This document shows, piece by piece, positions 1-9,537 of a stretch of DNA of 34,879 bases. Both the position numbers and the translations under genes were made by a program. The stretch is taken from positions 1 through 34,879 of the forward strand of contig JAISJO010000070.1 in NCBI GenBank assembly GCA_031261485.1, in the 5' to 3' direction. Below the pieces are notes generated by a model. The model was not told the DNA's origin, made no database searches, and saw nothing but the letters and a program-made list of their open reading frames with translations. Every line of letters starts with the position of its first letter. The first letter of the stretch is position 1. This DNA is from Propionibacteriaceae bacterium. Its GTDB lineage: Bacteria > Actinomycetota > Actinomycetes > Propionibacteriales > Propionibacteriaceae.

Positions 1-3000
1 GATGGGTTTGGGGATCCGTTGCCGGGTTTGGACCCGTCGTTGGTGTCGATCACTATCGACCCTGAGGGTGTGACGATGTCGGATGTCACCGATGGTGGTG
101 ATGGGACGTACGCTGCGACCTTCACGTCGACCACCCCCGGTGAGTATTCGGTGACGACCTCGTTCATGGGGTTCACCCTGGGTAGGGGATACATCACGTT
201 CACCGAGGTGTCAGTGCCCCCTGGGACGCCGGACCCTGATAAGTCCACACTGGATGCCGGGTCGTTGTACTACTCGGAGATTGAGTGTCCCACTGATGGC
301 CGGATCTGGGAGATTATTTGGTCCGCCCCCATTCGGTTCACTGCGTTGGACGATTCTGGTTACCCGATCCGTGACCTCGAAGTGGCCTTTGCGGTCGATT
401 ACCCCTTTGCTCCGAGTTCGCCGACGGCCGTGACTGATGAGCATGGTGTGGCGAGTGTGGACATCGTGTGGGCTGAGGGCGCTGACTCTATCCACTACTG
501 GGACGCCTCTCATGTCACGGTCACGGCGAGCGCGGCTGGTCTGTCGTGGGTGTCGACGGTGGGCGCTTCGCGCATGTGGCGTGATGCCTTCTACTTATCT
601 GGTGATGTTCAGGCCCTGACGACTGGTGCGGTCTTGGCGGATGGGACGTCGGCGCACGAAGTGCAGGTGAGGACATTTGATCAGTGTGGAGTTCCCGTTG
701 GTGACCGAGTGTGGGTAAGCCTGGAAGGTTCTGCTCACATCAGTTCGTCCGATACCCTCATTCCTTCGAGTTTCGATGACTGGCGTTGGGGCTCAGGTGG
801 CGGCGAAGTGGACGGATGGGTTCTCGACACTGGACCTGATGGGGTGGCGATTCTCCATGTCACGGACACTGTTGCGGAGACAGCCATTGCGCATTTTGCG
901 AATTACCTCTCGGCCTCGATGGACAATGAACTCGGGTACCCGCTTCCCTTGGTTTTCGAAGACGGCGTTGTGCCCACAGAGCCTCCGACAACTCCTCCCG
1001 GCCCGGTATTCGTTTACATGCCGGATCCTGTCTTGCGGGGGATTGTCAATGGGTATTTGGGGCAGGATGCTGCTGCTGATATCACCTACGAGCAGGCTCG
1101 CACGCTGACAGATATTACTGATTTCTCAGACAAGATGGTAGCCAACCTCACTGGCCTGGAAGCGTTCACCAACTTGTCGAGCCTGGGCTTCAATTCCAGC
1201 AACATCAGCAATCTGACTCCGTTGGCTGGGTTGACCAAGCTCTCGTCGGTGATGCTTGTTGAGAGCAACATTTCGGATCTGACTCCGTTGGCTGGGTTGA
1301 CCAGGCTAAGGACCCTCATCTTGGACTCCAACCAAATTGGTGACCTGTCGCCGATTAGCGGTTTGACTGACCTAGAGATTCTCTCGGTCATGGGCAACAA
1401 GATTAGTGACTTGGCACCTTTGAGTGGGTTGGCCAACCTGGAGGGGCTAGACATCTGGGGCAACCAGGTCAGTGACCTGACGCCCCTGAGTGGATTGAAC
1501 AGCCTGAGGCAGATCATGATGGCGTTCAACCAGGTCAGTGACTTATCGCCGATTGGCGGTTTGACTAACCTGGTGGAACTCTTCGCCATGGATAACCAGA
1601 TCAGTGATCTTGCACCTCTCAGTGGGTTGTCCGTGCTGAGGCGCCTTGCCGTCGATGGCAATCAGGTCAGTGATCTGGCTCCTCTCAGTGGGTTGTCTAA
1701 TCTGAGGGATCTGTCTGCGGGCCGCAACCAAATCAGCGACCTGACTCCGATTGGTGGGCTGTTCGGCCTGACGAGTCTGTCTGTGGACCACAACCAGATT
1801 AGCGACTGGTCGACTTTGGCAGGTCTGGACCAGCTTTCTTGGTTGAATATTTCCTACAATGAGGTTTCTGACTTGACTCCTCTTGCTGGCCTTTCTTCGT
1901 TGAGCGGTGTTCTGGCCATCGGGAATCACATCACCGATTTGTCTCCTTTGGCGACTACTGCGGCGGGTTATCGTGTGGACGCACGTGATCAGACCGCGAC
2001 TTTGCCGGCAAAGACGGTGGGGGTTGCGTATCCGTTGCCTATTGTCGATTCAGTCGGGGTGGCGTTGTTGCCGGGGACTGATGGTCCTCTTCTCATCACC
2101 GGTGGTGATTACACTGTGGACGAGGCTGCTGGCACGATTACGTACAGCACTGCGGCAACGTATCTTTTGCGCTGGAATGCCGATGTGCCGTGTACTGGCT
2201 GTAGTTTCACTACCGGGTACTTCGATGGGAATGCCACGCAGCTAGTCGAAGCTGCTCCTGGTGTCGTTCTGCCACCGACGATTGATACAGCTAATCTGGC
2301 TGTGGTGTCGGGGACGGCAACTCCTGGTACGACGGTGACTGTCTCTCTTGTTGTTGGTACGCCTCTGTCGGCTCTTGTGGGTGCTGATGGTCGGTGGGCT
2401 GTGACTCCGCCTATTACCATTGCTTTGGGTGGGACTGTGAGTGCGTACGCCACTGATTCTGAGGGTAATCAGTCGGAGACTGTCACTAAGTCTGTGCCCG
2501 AGATGCCGTATCCGACGTACGATTTGGAGCCGACCAATGGCGTCGAGCCAGTCTTGGCCGACGGCGTACAGTCATGGACCGGAACAGTGACCGTTGTTGA
2601 TGGTGACGGGAACCGGTTGCCGGGTCTCGACCCGTCGTTGGTGACGATGGTCATCGAGCCTGAAGATGTGGCGATGTCGGATGTCACCGACCATGGCGAT
2701 GGGACGTACAGTGCGACCTTCACGTCCTATATTCCCGGTGACTATTCGGTGACGACGTCCTTCCTGGGGTACACCCTGGGCAGGGGGTACATCACGTTCA
2801 CCGAGATTTCCGACAGTGGGCCGGATTACACCGCTTCGACACTGAGTCCTGGGTCTGTGGAGGTCCAGGGTGCTGTATGCAGGACTGACGACCTTGTCTG
2901 GCACATGTCAGTGGAAAGTCCCGTAACATTCACCGCCGTGTCTGCCTGGGGTAACATCATGCCAGGCGTCGACGTGACTTTCACGGTCGGCTACCCCTTT

Positions 3001-6000
3001 GCACCGAGAACATCTGTTGTCACTACCGATTGGTACGGTGTGTCGACCCTGGACTTGGTGTGGGCTGAGGGCGCGGACAGGACAGGTGGATGGTACGGCT
3101 GGGACACCACCTTCACGGTGACGGCGAGCGCAGGCGAGACACAGTGGACTGTGCAGGTACCCATCGGCCATGTCGTTGTCGATTATTACCCTTATTACGC
3201 CGAGGTGGAGCTTCTGGGAACTGGTACGGTATCGGCCGATGGAGTGTCGACTCATCAGGTGCAGGTGTCCACGTACAACCTTTGCGGCGTCCCCGCGCCG
3301 GCCGACATTTGGGTGTACACGACGGGCGCTGCTCAGGTCACGTCGTCTGATCCTCTCACGGCCTCAAGTGTTGATCTTGGCTATGGTGGTTCCCCGCAGG
3401 AAGCGTGGCTCCTGAACACGGGTTCGGACAATGTCACGATTCTGAGTGTCACCGACACGCACGCGGAGACTGTCGGCTTGCGTGTGTTCCTTGAGTCCAT
3501 GTTCGGCCCTGAAGACGCGACCGCGTACGGATCCCCTGTTGAGTTGGTCTTTGTTTCTCCAGGAACGGTCGGACCACCGACGATTGACGCGGCTAATTTG
3601 GCTGGGGTGTCGGGGACGGGTACTCCTGGTACGACGGTGAGTGTGACTTTCCCCTATGGCGAACTTGAATCGGCTGTTGTGGGTGCTGATGGTATGTGGA
3701 GTCTGACTTCGCCTGTCACGATTGCTTTGGGCGGGACTGTGAGCGCTTACGCCACTGATTCTGAGGGTAATGAGTCGGACACTGTGAGTATCGAGGTGCC
3801 TCAGATGCCGTCTCCGACGTATGATTTGGAGCCGACTAAGGGGACCGAGCCCGTCGTTGCTGACGGTGTCGATTCGTGGACCGGAACAGTGACCATTGTT
3901 GATGGTTATTGGGACCCGTTGCCGGGCCTTGATCCGTCATTGGTGACGATCACTATCGATCCTGAGGGTGTGACGATGTCTGATGTCACTGATCATGGTG
4001 ATGGGACGTACAGTGCGACGTTCACGTCGACCACTCCGGGCGACTATTCTGTGACAACGTCCTTCATGGGGTTCACCCTGGGTAGGGGATACATCACGTT
4101 TGCCGACGTGCCCACCCCTGACTTTGGCAACTCCACATTGGATGGTGGAACGGTGTCCATTGAGTCTGTCTCGTGTCCAGACCCTGATGGTCCCGTTTGG
4201 TTCCTGGGGTCAGGTCCGCGCGTCACGTTTACTGCGGTGGACGCCATCGGCGATCCTGTGCCGGGTGTCGACGTGTTGTTTGAGGCGACGTATCCCTTTG
4301 TCTCGAGTGCGACGTCGGTCACCACTGACGCCCATGGTGTGGCGACTGCGACTCTGTCGTGGGCTGAAGGCGCTGATGCGGATAGTAGCTTGAGTGGCTG
4401 GAGCGAGGGCGCACCTGTCACTGTGCATGTCGGCGATCAGGAGTGGACCTCCGCTGTGAGCATTCGTGTGCTCGAGGTGGGTGACACTCCCGGGGGTCAC
4501 GGATCTGCCGAGGCTCTGACCCAGGGCAGCGTCATTGCTGATGGCTCGCAAGCCCACGAGGTTCAGGTGTCGACCTTTGACTATTGCAATGTGCCGGCTC
4601 CTGTCCGCGTCTATGTGTGGGTCGAAGGTTCGGCCCAAGTGGCGTCGTCGCATTCTCTTACTCCTGAGAGGTTCACCGTTTTCCCTGAGAATACAGAGGT
4701 GGACGGGTGGATTCTGGACCTCGGCTCTGATGTGGTGGCAACCCTGCAGGTGACGGACAACACAGCGGAGACGGCAATCCTGCATCTGGGCGTGAGCGCC
4801 TTCTCCATCGAGAACCCCTTCCACTTGGAGGGCACTCCTCTTGAGCTAGCTTTCGTGTCGCCATCACATGTGGATCCTCCGACGATTGGCACGGCCAATT
4901 TGGCTGTGGTTTCGGGGACGGGTACTCCTGGTGCGACGGTGAGCGTGACTTTCCCCTATGGCGAGACTGTCACGGCTGTTGTGGGTGCTGATGGCCAGTG
5001 GAGTTTGACTCCGCCTGTCGCGATTGCTTTGGGTGGGACTCTGAGCGCTTATGCCACTGATTCTGAGGGTATTGAGTCTGACACCGTGAGTATCGAGGTG
5101 CCTCAGATGCCGTCTCCGACGTATGATTTGGAGCCGACGAAGGGGACCGAGCCTGTCTTTGCTGATGGTGTCGATTCGTGGACGGGGACGGTGACCATTG
5201 TTGATGGTTATGATCATCCGCTACCTGGTTTGGATCCATCGTTGGTGACGATTACCATCGAGCCAGAAGGTGTCGTCATGTCGGATGTCACCGATCATGG
5301 TGATGGGACGTATAGTGCGACGTTCACGTCGACTACTCCCGATGAGTATTCTGTGACGACGTCCTTCATGGGGTTCACCCTGGGTAGGGGATACATCACC
5401 TTTGCTGAGGTGCCAGTGCCCGCTGGGACGCCGGACCCTGACAAGTCCACGTTGGATGGTGGTTGGATGACTCTCACGGAAATCGCTTGTCCGACTGATG
5501 ACCGTGTGTGGGAGATTACTCCAACTGCGCCCATCAGGTTCACTGCGTTGGACGATTCTGGTTACCCGATCCGCGACCTCGAAGTGTCCTTCACAGTCGA
5601 TTTCCCCTTTGCTCCGAGCGCGGCGACGGCCGTGACTGATGAGCATGGTGTGGCGAGTGTGGACATCGTGTGGGCTGCGGGCGCAGACGAGACAGCAGTT
5701 TGGGACACCTCTAGCATCACGGTGACGGCGAGCGCGGCTGGTCACACGTGGGTGTCGGGGGTGCACGAGGTGTACTTGGACAATGAAAGCTTCTACTACG
5801 GAGCTGCTGTTGAAGCCGTGACGACTGGTACTGTCTTGGCGGATGGGACGTCGGGCCACGAAGTGCGGGTGACGACCTACAATCGCTGTGGAGTTCCCGT
5901 TGCTGACCATATTTGGGTAGGTCTGGAAGGTTCTGCTCACATCAGCTCGTCCGATTCCCTTGTTCCTGCGAATTCCCAGGATTGGCTTTGGGGCACAAGC

Positions 6001-9000
6001 GGCCACGATGTCGACGGATGGGGTCTCGACACCGGACCTGACGGAGTAGCGATCCTGTATGTCACGGACACTGTTGTGGAGACGGTCGTTGTGCATTTTG
6101 CCAATCAGTACTCTTCTTTGTATGGAGAGGAGCTCAGTGACCCTCTCCAGTTGACTTTCGTGTCGCCATCACATGTGGATACTCCGACGATTGGCACGGC
6201 CAATTTGGCTGTGGTTTCGGGGACGGGTACTCCTGGTGCGACGGTGACTGTGCATTTCCCGTATGGCGAACTTGAGTCGGCTGTTGTGGGTGCTGATGGC
6301 CAGTGGAGTTTGACTCCGCCTGTCACGATTGCTTTGGGTGGGACACTGAGCGCTTACGCCACTGATTCTGAGGGTAATGAGTCTGACACTGTGAGTATCG
6401 AGGTGCCTCAGATGCCGTCTCCGACGTACGATCTGGAGCCGACGAAGGGGACCGAGCCTGTCTTTGCTGATGGTGTCGATTCGTGGACGGGGACGGTGAC
6501 CATCGTTGATGGTTACGATCATCCGCTACCTGGTTTGGATCCGTCGTTGGTGACGATCACTATCGAGCCTGAGGGTGTGACGATGTCGGATGTCACTGAT
6601 CATGGTGATGGGACGTATAGTGCGACGTTCACGTCGACTATTCCCGATGATTATTCTGTGACAACGTCCTTCATGGGGTTCACCCTGGGTAGGGGGTACA
6701 TCACCTTTGCTGAGGTGCCAGTGCCCACTGGGACACTGGACCCTGACAAGTCCGGGGTGCTCACCGCATCTCCGCTCATTGGGGCTATTCAGTGCCCGGA
6801 CCCTGATGGTCCCGTGTGGGACATGGAGTGGGGTGGTCTCATCTCCTTCCGTGCGGTGGATTCCAATGGTGATCCGATGCCGGGCATCGACGTGTCGTTT
6901 GAGACGGTGTACCCCTTTGTGCCGAGTGCGGCATCGGTCACCACTGACGCCGATGGGTGGGCGGCAGTGACCCTGGCATGGGCTGAGGGTGGTGACGTTG
7001 ACAGTGGATGGAGCTTCGGGGGCGCGGGCCCATCTGTCACCGTACGTGTCGGCGATTTGGAGTGGACCTTCGTGGTGCTGATCAATTGGATGAGCGAGCC
7101 TGCTGTTGCTCATTTCTTCGGATCCGTCGAGGCTCTGACCTCGGGCAGCGTCATTGCCGATGGCTCGCAAGCCCACGAGGTACAGATATCGACCTTCGGC
7201 GGGTGCAATATCCCCGTCCCCGCCCAAGTCTTTGTGTGGGTCGAGGGTTCGGCTCAAGTAACGTCGCCCTATGCCCTCATCCCTGGGCGGTTCCTCATTG
7301 GTGGCGTAGGCCCAGAGGTGGATGGGTGGATTGTGGATCCGGGCTCTGATGTGGTGACAACTCTGCGGGTTACAGACACCACAGCGGAAACAGCAATCTT
7401 GCACGTGGGAATGAATCCGTTCAGCGCACTCGTCCCGCAGGTCACAGAAATGTCCAGTTCTCCCCTCCACTTGGTTTTCGAACCGGTATCGAGTGTGGCC
7501 CCGCCAACGATTGACACGGCGAATCTGGCTGGAATCTCGGGGACGGGCACACCTGGTACGACAGTGACTGTGACTACTCCCTACGGCGACCGACTCACGG
7601 CTCCTGTTGGTGATGATGGTCTGTGGAGTATGACTTCGCCTATCACGATTGTCTTGGGTGGGACGTTGAGTGCATATGCCACTGATGCTGCTGGTGTTCG
7701 CTCGATTACTGTCACGTTGGATGTTCCTCAGATGCCATATCCGACGTACGATTTGCATCCGACCAAGGGGTCTGGGGCTGTCTGGGCTGATGGTGTCGAT
7801 TCGTGGACGGGGACAGTAGCCATTCTTGACGGTGATGGTGTCCCATTACCGGGTCTGAATCCGTCGTTGGTGACTGTCGTCATCGATCCTGCGGATGTTG
7901 TTGTGATGTCGGGTGTCACCGACCATGGTGATGGGACGTACACCGTGACCTTCACTTCGACCACTCCCGGTGACTTCTTAGTCGAAGTGTTCTTGACGGC
8001 ACTGCCCCTGGGCAGCGATTACATCACATTTGCAGAGGTGCCAGTGCCCGCTGAGCCTGACCCTGACAAGTCCACGCTCGATGGTGGGGACATCCATGTC
8101 CAGTCGCTTGTCTGCCCCACTGATGAACACGTCTTCGTGCTGTCGACAATGACCCCCGTCATCTTCACCGCTCTGGATGCGGCTGGTGATCCAATACCCG
8201 GCGTCGAAGTGTCTTTCGCGGCGGAGTACCCCTTTGCTCCAAGTGCAACGAGAGTTGTTACAGATGGCCGTGGCGAGGCAACTGTCTTCCTGGAGTGGGC
8301 CGAGGGTGGGGACACCGCTGACGGATGGAAGGGCAGTCTCAGCACCTCTGTGACGGCCACCGTGGGCGACGAGAATTGGACTGCGTCGGTGCGCATTGGC
8401 ACCAACATCATTGATTTGCGCCCATACAAGGCAACGGTCGAGGCTCTGACCTCGGGCGTGGTGCTGCCCGATGGAACCTCATCCCATGAAGTGTTGGTGT
8501 CGACCTTCACCCAGTGCGGAGTTCCCCAGACCCGTCCGGTGTGGGTGTACGTGACCGGTACGGCTCAGATCACGTCGTCCGATTCCTTCATACCTGCGAC
8601 CTTTGTTGGTGCCGGTGGTGAAACGGTGAATGGCTGGATTCTGGACACCGGTGCCGATGCAGTGGCAACTCTTGAAATCACGAACACCGCTGCAGAGACA
8701 GTCACTGTGTATGCTCTCCTGGATAGCTCGTTCTATCCGGTCGGCACGCATGCCACAGGTTCCCCGCTGGGCTTGACCTTCGGTGGCGAATTGCCGCCTG
8801 AGGTGCCCGACCCTGACCAATCGTCAGTCGTGCTGACATCGGGCTCGGTGCGCATTGGCACTTCGGTGTCGGCCACCGCGACGGTCAAGGATTCTTCTGG
8901 CGACGTGCTGTCCGGCATCGTGGTGACCTTCACTGCGACCGGTGATGCCGAACTCAGCGCGACGACTTGCACGACCGACATCACGGGGCAATGTTCAGTC

Positions 9001-9537
9001 CAGGTGTCGGCATCGGTCGTCGGTGATGTCGAGGTTAGCGCGAGCGTGAATGGTCAAGCCATTGCTGGCTCTCCGAGTCTCGTGTCGTTCTACGACTACG
9101 TAACCCCGCCGGTGTTGACTGCCGACGTGGATTATCCGAGCGTCGTCTTGGGAGAGACCCAAGTCGCCACGGCCCACGGATTCGCGCCCGGCGAATCGGT
9201 GGTTGTCACGCTGAAGTCTGACCCCGTCGCCCTGGGCACGCATGTCGCAGATGGGACTGGGAAAGTGGAAGTAACATTCACTGTGCCTGTTGCTGTTGGC
9301 GCTGGTAGCCATGTTGTGGAGTTCGTTGGTGCGACCTCGGGTACGGTTTCGGCCACCTTCAACGCAGTGGCTGCGACCCCGACCGAACCTCCGACGCAAG
9401 GCAGTGGGTCCGCGACAGTGACAGTGAATACTGGCGGAAGGGTCGCTCCCACTGGAGTGCTCTCCGGCTTGGCGGGTCTGCTGGCCGCAATCGGGGTCGG
9501 TATCTTCGCCGCTGTCTTCGCCCGCAAATTAGGTTAG
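1..9537 (+). CDS. Giant multidomain surface adhesin with Big_1-type Ig modules and an LRR domain (5' partial)
   Basis: The reading frame is open from base 1, so the true start lies left of the window; 3178 residues are visible. Seen: a partial Ig-like module (to about nt 960), an internalin-style cap and leucine-rich repeats (about 1006-1960), an LRR-adjacent Ig-like segment, then five tandem 434-440 residue modules (from nt 2512), two unrelated Ig-like domains (about 8800-9380) and a C-terminal hydrophobic stretch followed by Ala-Arg-Lys-Leu-Gly. Each module contains GDGTY, GRGYITF and PTYDL signatures and one conserved Cys pair (CPTD or CPDPDG, then CGVP or CNVP). Big_1 and LRR domains in secreted proteins are known adhesin or invasin parts; host or partner-cell binding here is inferred. 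No enzyme motif is seen. The stop codon overlaps that of the convergent transporter gene by four bases. Confidence 0.9.
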   Translation, partial: DGFGDPLPGLDPSLVSITIDPEGVTMSDVTDGGDGTYAATFTSTTPGEYSVTTSFMGFTLGRGYITFTEVSVPPGTPDPDKSTLDAGSLYYSEIECPTDGRIWEIIWSAPIRFTALDDSGYPIRDLEVAFAVDYPFAPSSPTAVTDEHGVASVDIVWAEGADSIHYWDASHVTVTASAAGLSWVSTVGASRMWRDAFYLSGDVQALTTGAVLADGTSAHEVQVRTFDQCGVPVGDRVWVSLEGSAHISSSDTLIPSSFDDWRWGSGGGEVDGWVLDTGPDGVAILHVTDTVAETAIAHFANYLSASMDNELGYPLPLVFEDGVVPTEPPTTPPGPVFVYMPDPVLRGIVNGYLGQDAAADITYEQARTLTDITDFSDKMVANLTGLEAFTNLSSLGFNSSNISNLTPLAGLTKLSSVMLVESNISDLTPLAGLTRLRTLILDSNQIGDLSPISGLTDLEILSVMGNKISDLAPLSGLANLEGLDIWGNQVSDLTPLSGLNSLRQIMMAFNQVSDLSPIGGLTNLVELFAMDNQISDLAPLSGLSVLRRLAVDGNQVSDLAPLSGLSNLRDLSAGRNQISDLTPIGGLFGLTSLSVDHNQISDWSTLAGLDQLSWLNISYNEVSDLTPLAGLSSLSGVLAIGNHITDLSPLATTAAGYRVDARDQTATLPAKTVGVAYPLPIVDSVGVALLPGTDGPLLITGGDYTVDEAAGTITYSTAATYLLRWNADVPCTGCSFTTGYFDGNATQLVEAAPGVVLPPTIDTANLAVVSGTATPGTTVTVSLVVGTPLSALVGADGRWAVTPPITIALGGTVSAYATDSEGNQSETVTKSVPEMPYPTYDLEPTNGVEPVLADGVQSWTGTVTVVDGDGNRLPGLDPSLVTMVIEPEDVAMSDVTDHGDGTYSATFTSYIPGDYSVTTSFLGYTLGRGYITFTEISDSGPDYTASTLSPGSVEVQGAVCRTDDLVWHMSVESPVTFTAVSAWGNIMPGVDVTFTVGYPFAPRTSVVTTDWYGVSTLDLVWAEGADRTGGWYGWDTTFTVTASAGETQWTVQVPIGHVVVDYYPYYAEVELLGTGTVSADGVSTHQVQVSTYNLCGVPAPADIWVYTTGAAQVTSSDPLTASSVDLGYGGSPQEAWLLNTGSDNVTILSVTDTHAETVGLRVFLESMFGPEDATAYGSPVELVFVSPGTVGPPTIDAANLAGVSGTGTPGTTVSVTFPYGELESAVVGADGMWSLTSPVTIALGGTVSAYATDSEGNESDTVSIEVPQMPSPTYDLEPTKGTEPVVADGVDSWTGTVTIVDGYWDPLPGLDPSLVTITIDPEGVTMSDVTDHGDGTYSATFTSTTPGDYSVTTSFMGFTLGRGYITFADVPTPDFGNSTLDGGTVSIESVSCPDPDGPVWFLGSGPRVTFTAVDAIGDPVPGVDVLFEATYPFVSSATSVTTDAHGVATATLSWAEGADADSSLSGWSEGAPVTVHVGDQEWTSAVSIRVLEVGDTPGGHGSAEALTQGSVIADGSQAHEVQVSTFDYCNVPAPVRVYVWVEGSAQVASSHSLTPERFTVFPENTEVDGWILDLGSDVVATLQVTDNTAETAILHLGVSAFSIENPFHLEGTPLELAFVSPSHVDPPTIGTANLAVVSGTGTPGATVSVTFPYGETVTAVVGADGQWSLTPPVAIALGGTLSAYATDSEGIESDTVSIEVPQMPSPTYDLEPTKGTEPVFADGVDSWTGTVTIVDGYDHPLPGLDPSLVTITIEPEGVVMSDVTDHGDGTYSATFTSTTPDEYSVTTSFMGFTLGRGYITFAEVPVPAGTPDPDKSTLDGGWMTLTEIACPTDDRVWEITPTAPIRFTALDDSGYPIRDLEVSFTVDFPFAPSAATAVTDEHGVASVDIVWAAGADETAVWDTSSITVTASAAGHTWVSGVHEVYLDNESFYYGAAVEAVTTGTVLADGTSGHEVRVTTYNRCGVPVADHIWVGLEGSAHISSSDSLVPANSQDWLWGTSGHDVDGWGLDTGPDGVAILYVTDTVVETVVVHFANQYSSLYGEELSDPLQLTFVSPSHVDTPTIGTANLAVVSGTGTPGATVTVHFPYGELESAVVGADGQWSLTPPVTIALGGTLSAYATDSEGNESDTVSIEVPQMPSPTYDLEPTKGTEPVFADGVDSWTGTVTIVDGYDHPLPGLDPSLVTITIEPEGVTMSDVTDHGDGTYSATFTSTIPDDYSVTTSFMGFTLGRGYITFAEVPVPTGTLDPDKSGVLTASPLIGAIQCPDPDGPVWDMEWGGLISFRAVDSNGDPMPGIDVSFETVYPFVPSAASVTTDADGWAAVTLAWAEGGDVDSGWSFGGAGPSVTVRVGDLEWTFVVLINWMSEPAVAHFFGSVEALTSGSVIADGSQAHEVQISTFGGCNIPVPAQVFVWVEGSAQVTSPYALIPGRFLIGGVGPEVDGWIVDPGSDVVTTLRVTDTTAETAILHVGMNPFSALVPQVTEMSSSPLHLVFEPVSSVAPPTIDTANLAGISGTGTPGTTVTVTTPYGDRLTAPVGDDGLWSMTSPITIVLGGTLSAYATDAAGVRSITVTLDVPQMPYPTYDLHPTKGSGAVWADGVDSWTGTVAILDGDGVPLPGLNPSLVTVVIDPADVVVMSGVTDHGDGTYTVTFTSTTPGDFLVEVFLTALPLGSDYITFAEVPVPAEPDPDKSTLDGGDIHVQSLVCPTDEHVFVLSTMTPVIFTALDAAGDPIPGVEVSFAAEYPFAPSATRVVTDGRGEATVFLEWAEGGDTADGWKGSLSTSVTATVGDENWTASVRIGTNIIDLRPYKATVEALTSGVVLPDGTSSHEVLVSTFTQCGVPQTRPVWVYVTGTAQITSSDSFIPATFVGAGGETVNGWILDTGADAVATLEITNTAAETVTVYALLDSSFYPVGTHATGSPLGLTFGGELPPEVPDPDQSSVVLTSGSVRIGTSVSATATVKDSSGDVLSGIVVTFTATGDAELSATTCTTDITGQCSVQVSASVVGDVEVSASVNGQAIAGSPSLVSFYDYVTPPVLTADVDYPSVVLGETQVATAHGFAPGESVVVTLKSDPVALGTHVADGTGKVEVTFTVPVAVGAGSHVVEFVGATSGTVSATFNAVAATPTEPPTQGSGSATVTVNTGGRVAPTGVLSGLAGLLAAIGVGIFAAVFARKLG
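1138..1962 (+). repeat. Internalin-like leucine-rich repeats, 66-bp (22-residue) period
   Basis: Repeat starts fall exactly every 66 bp at 1204, 1270, 1336, 1402, 1468, 1534, 1600, 1666, 1732, 1798, 1864 and 1930, with the consensus ISDLTPLxGLxxLxxLxxxxNQ. A weaker repeat precedes them at about 1138. The N-terminal cap just upstream (MPDPVLRGIV, then YEQARTLTDI) matches the cap style of internalins. Such LRRs form a curved protein-binding surface; the partner is unknown. Confidence 0.9.
2512..8796 (+). repeat. Five tandem Big_1-type modules, 1302-1320 bp each
   Basis: Units begin with the PTYDL codons at 2512, 3814, 5116, 6421 and 7741, giving spacings of 1302, 1302, 1305 and 1320 bp. A partial unit before the LRR domain (from base 1) is of the same type. 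The first half of each unit is near-identical in DNA (GDGTYSATFTS to GRGYITF). The second half alternates between two subtypes: CPTD-type in the partial first unit and in units 1, 3 and 5, and CPDPDG-type in units 2 and 4. Confidence 0.9.
9442..9534 (+). other. Candidate cell-wall sorting region (VAPTG, hydrophobic helix, short basic tail)
   Basis: The C-terminus reads VAPTG, about 20 hydrophobic residues, then ARKLG. This has the tripartite layout of a sortase signal, but the motif is VAPTG rather than LPxTG. It is closest to the LAxTG variants linked to class E sortases of Actinomycetota. No sortase gene lies in the window, so simple membrane anchoring remains possible. Confidence 0.5.

Noticed and set aside
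6526..7758. Long open frames on the minus strand inside the adhesin repeats (for example 5221-6096 and 6526-7758)
   Set aside because: They mirror the repeated plus-strand code, recur with each module, are rich in Arg/His, and have no recognisable domain or ribosome site.
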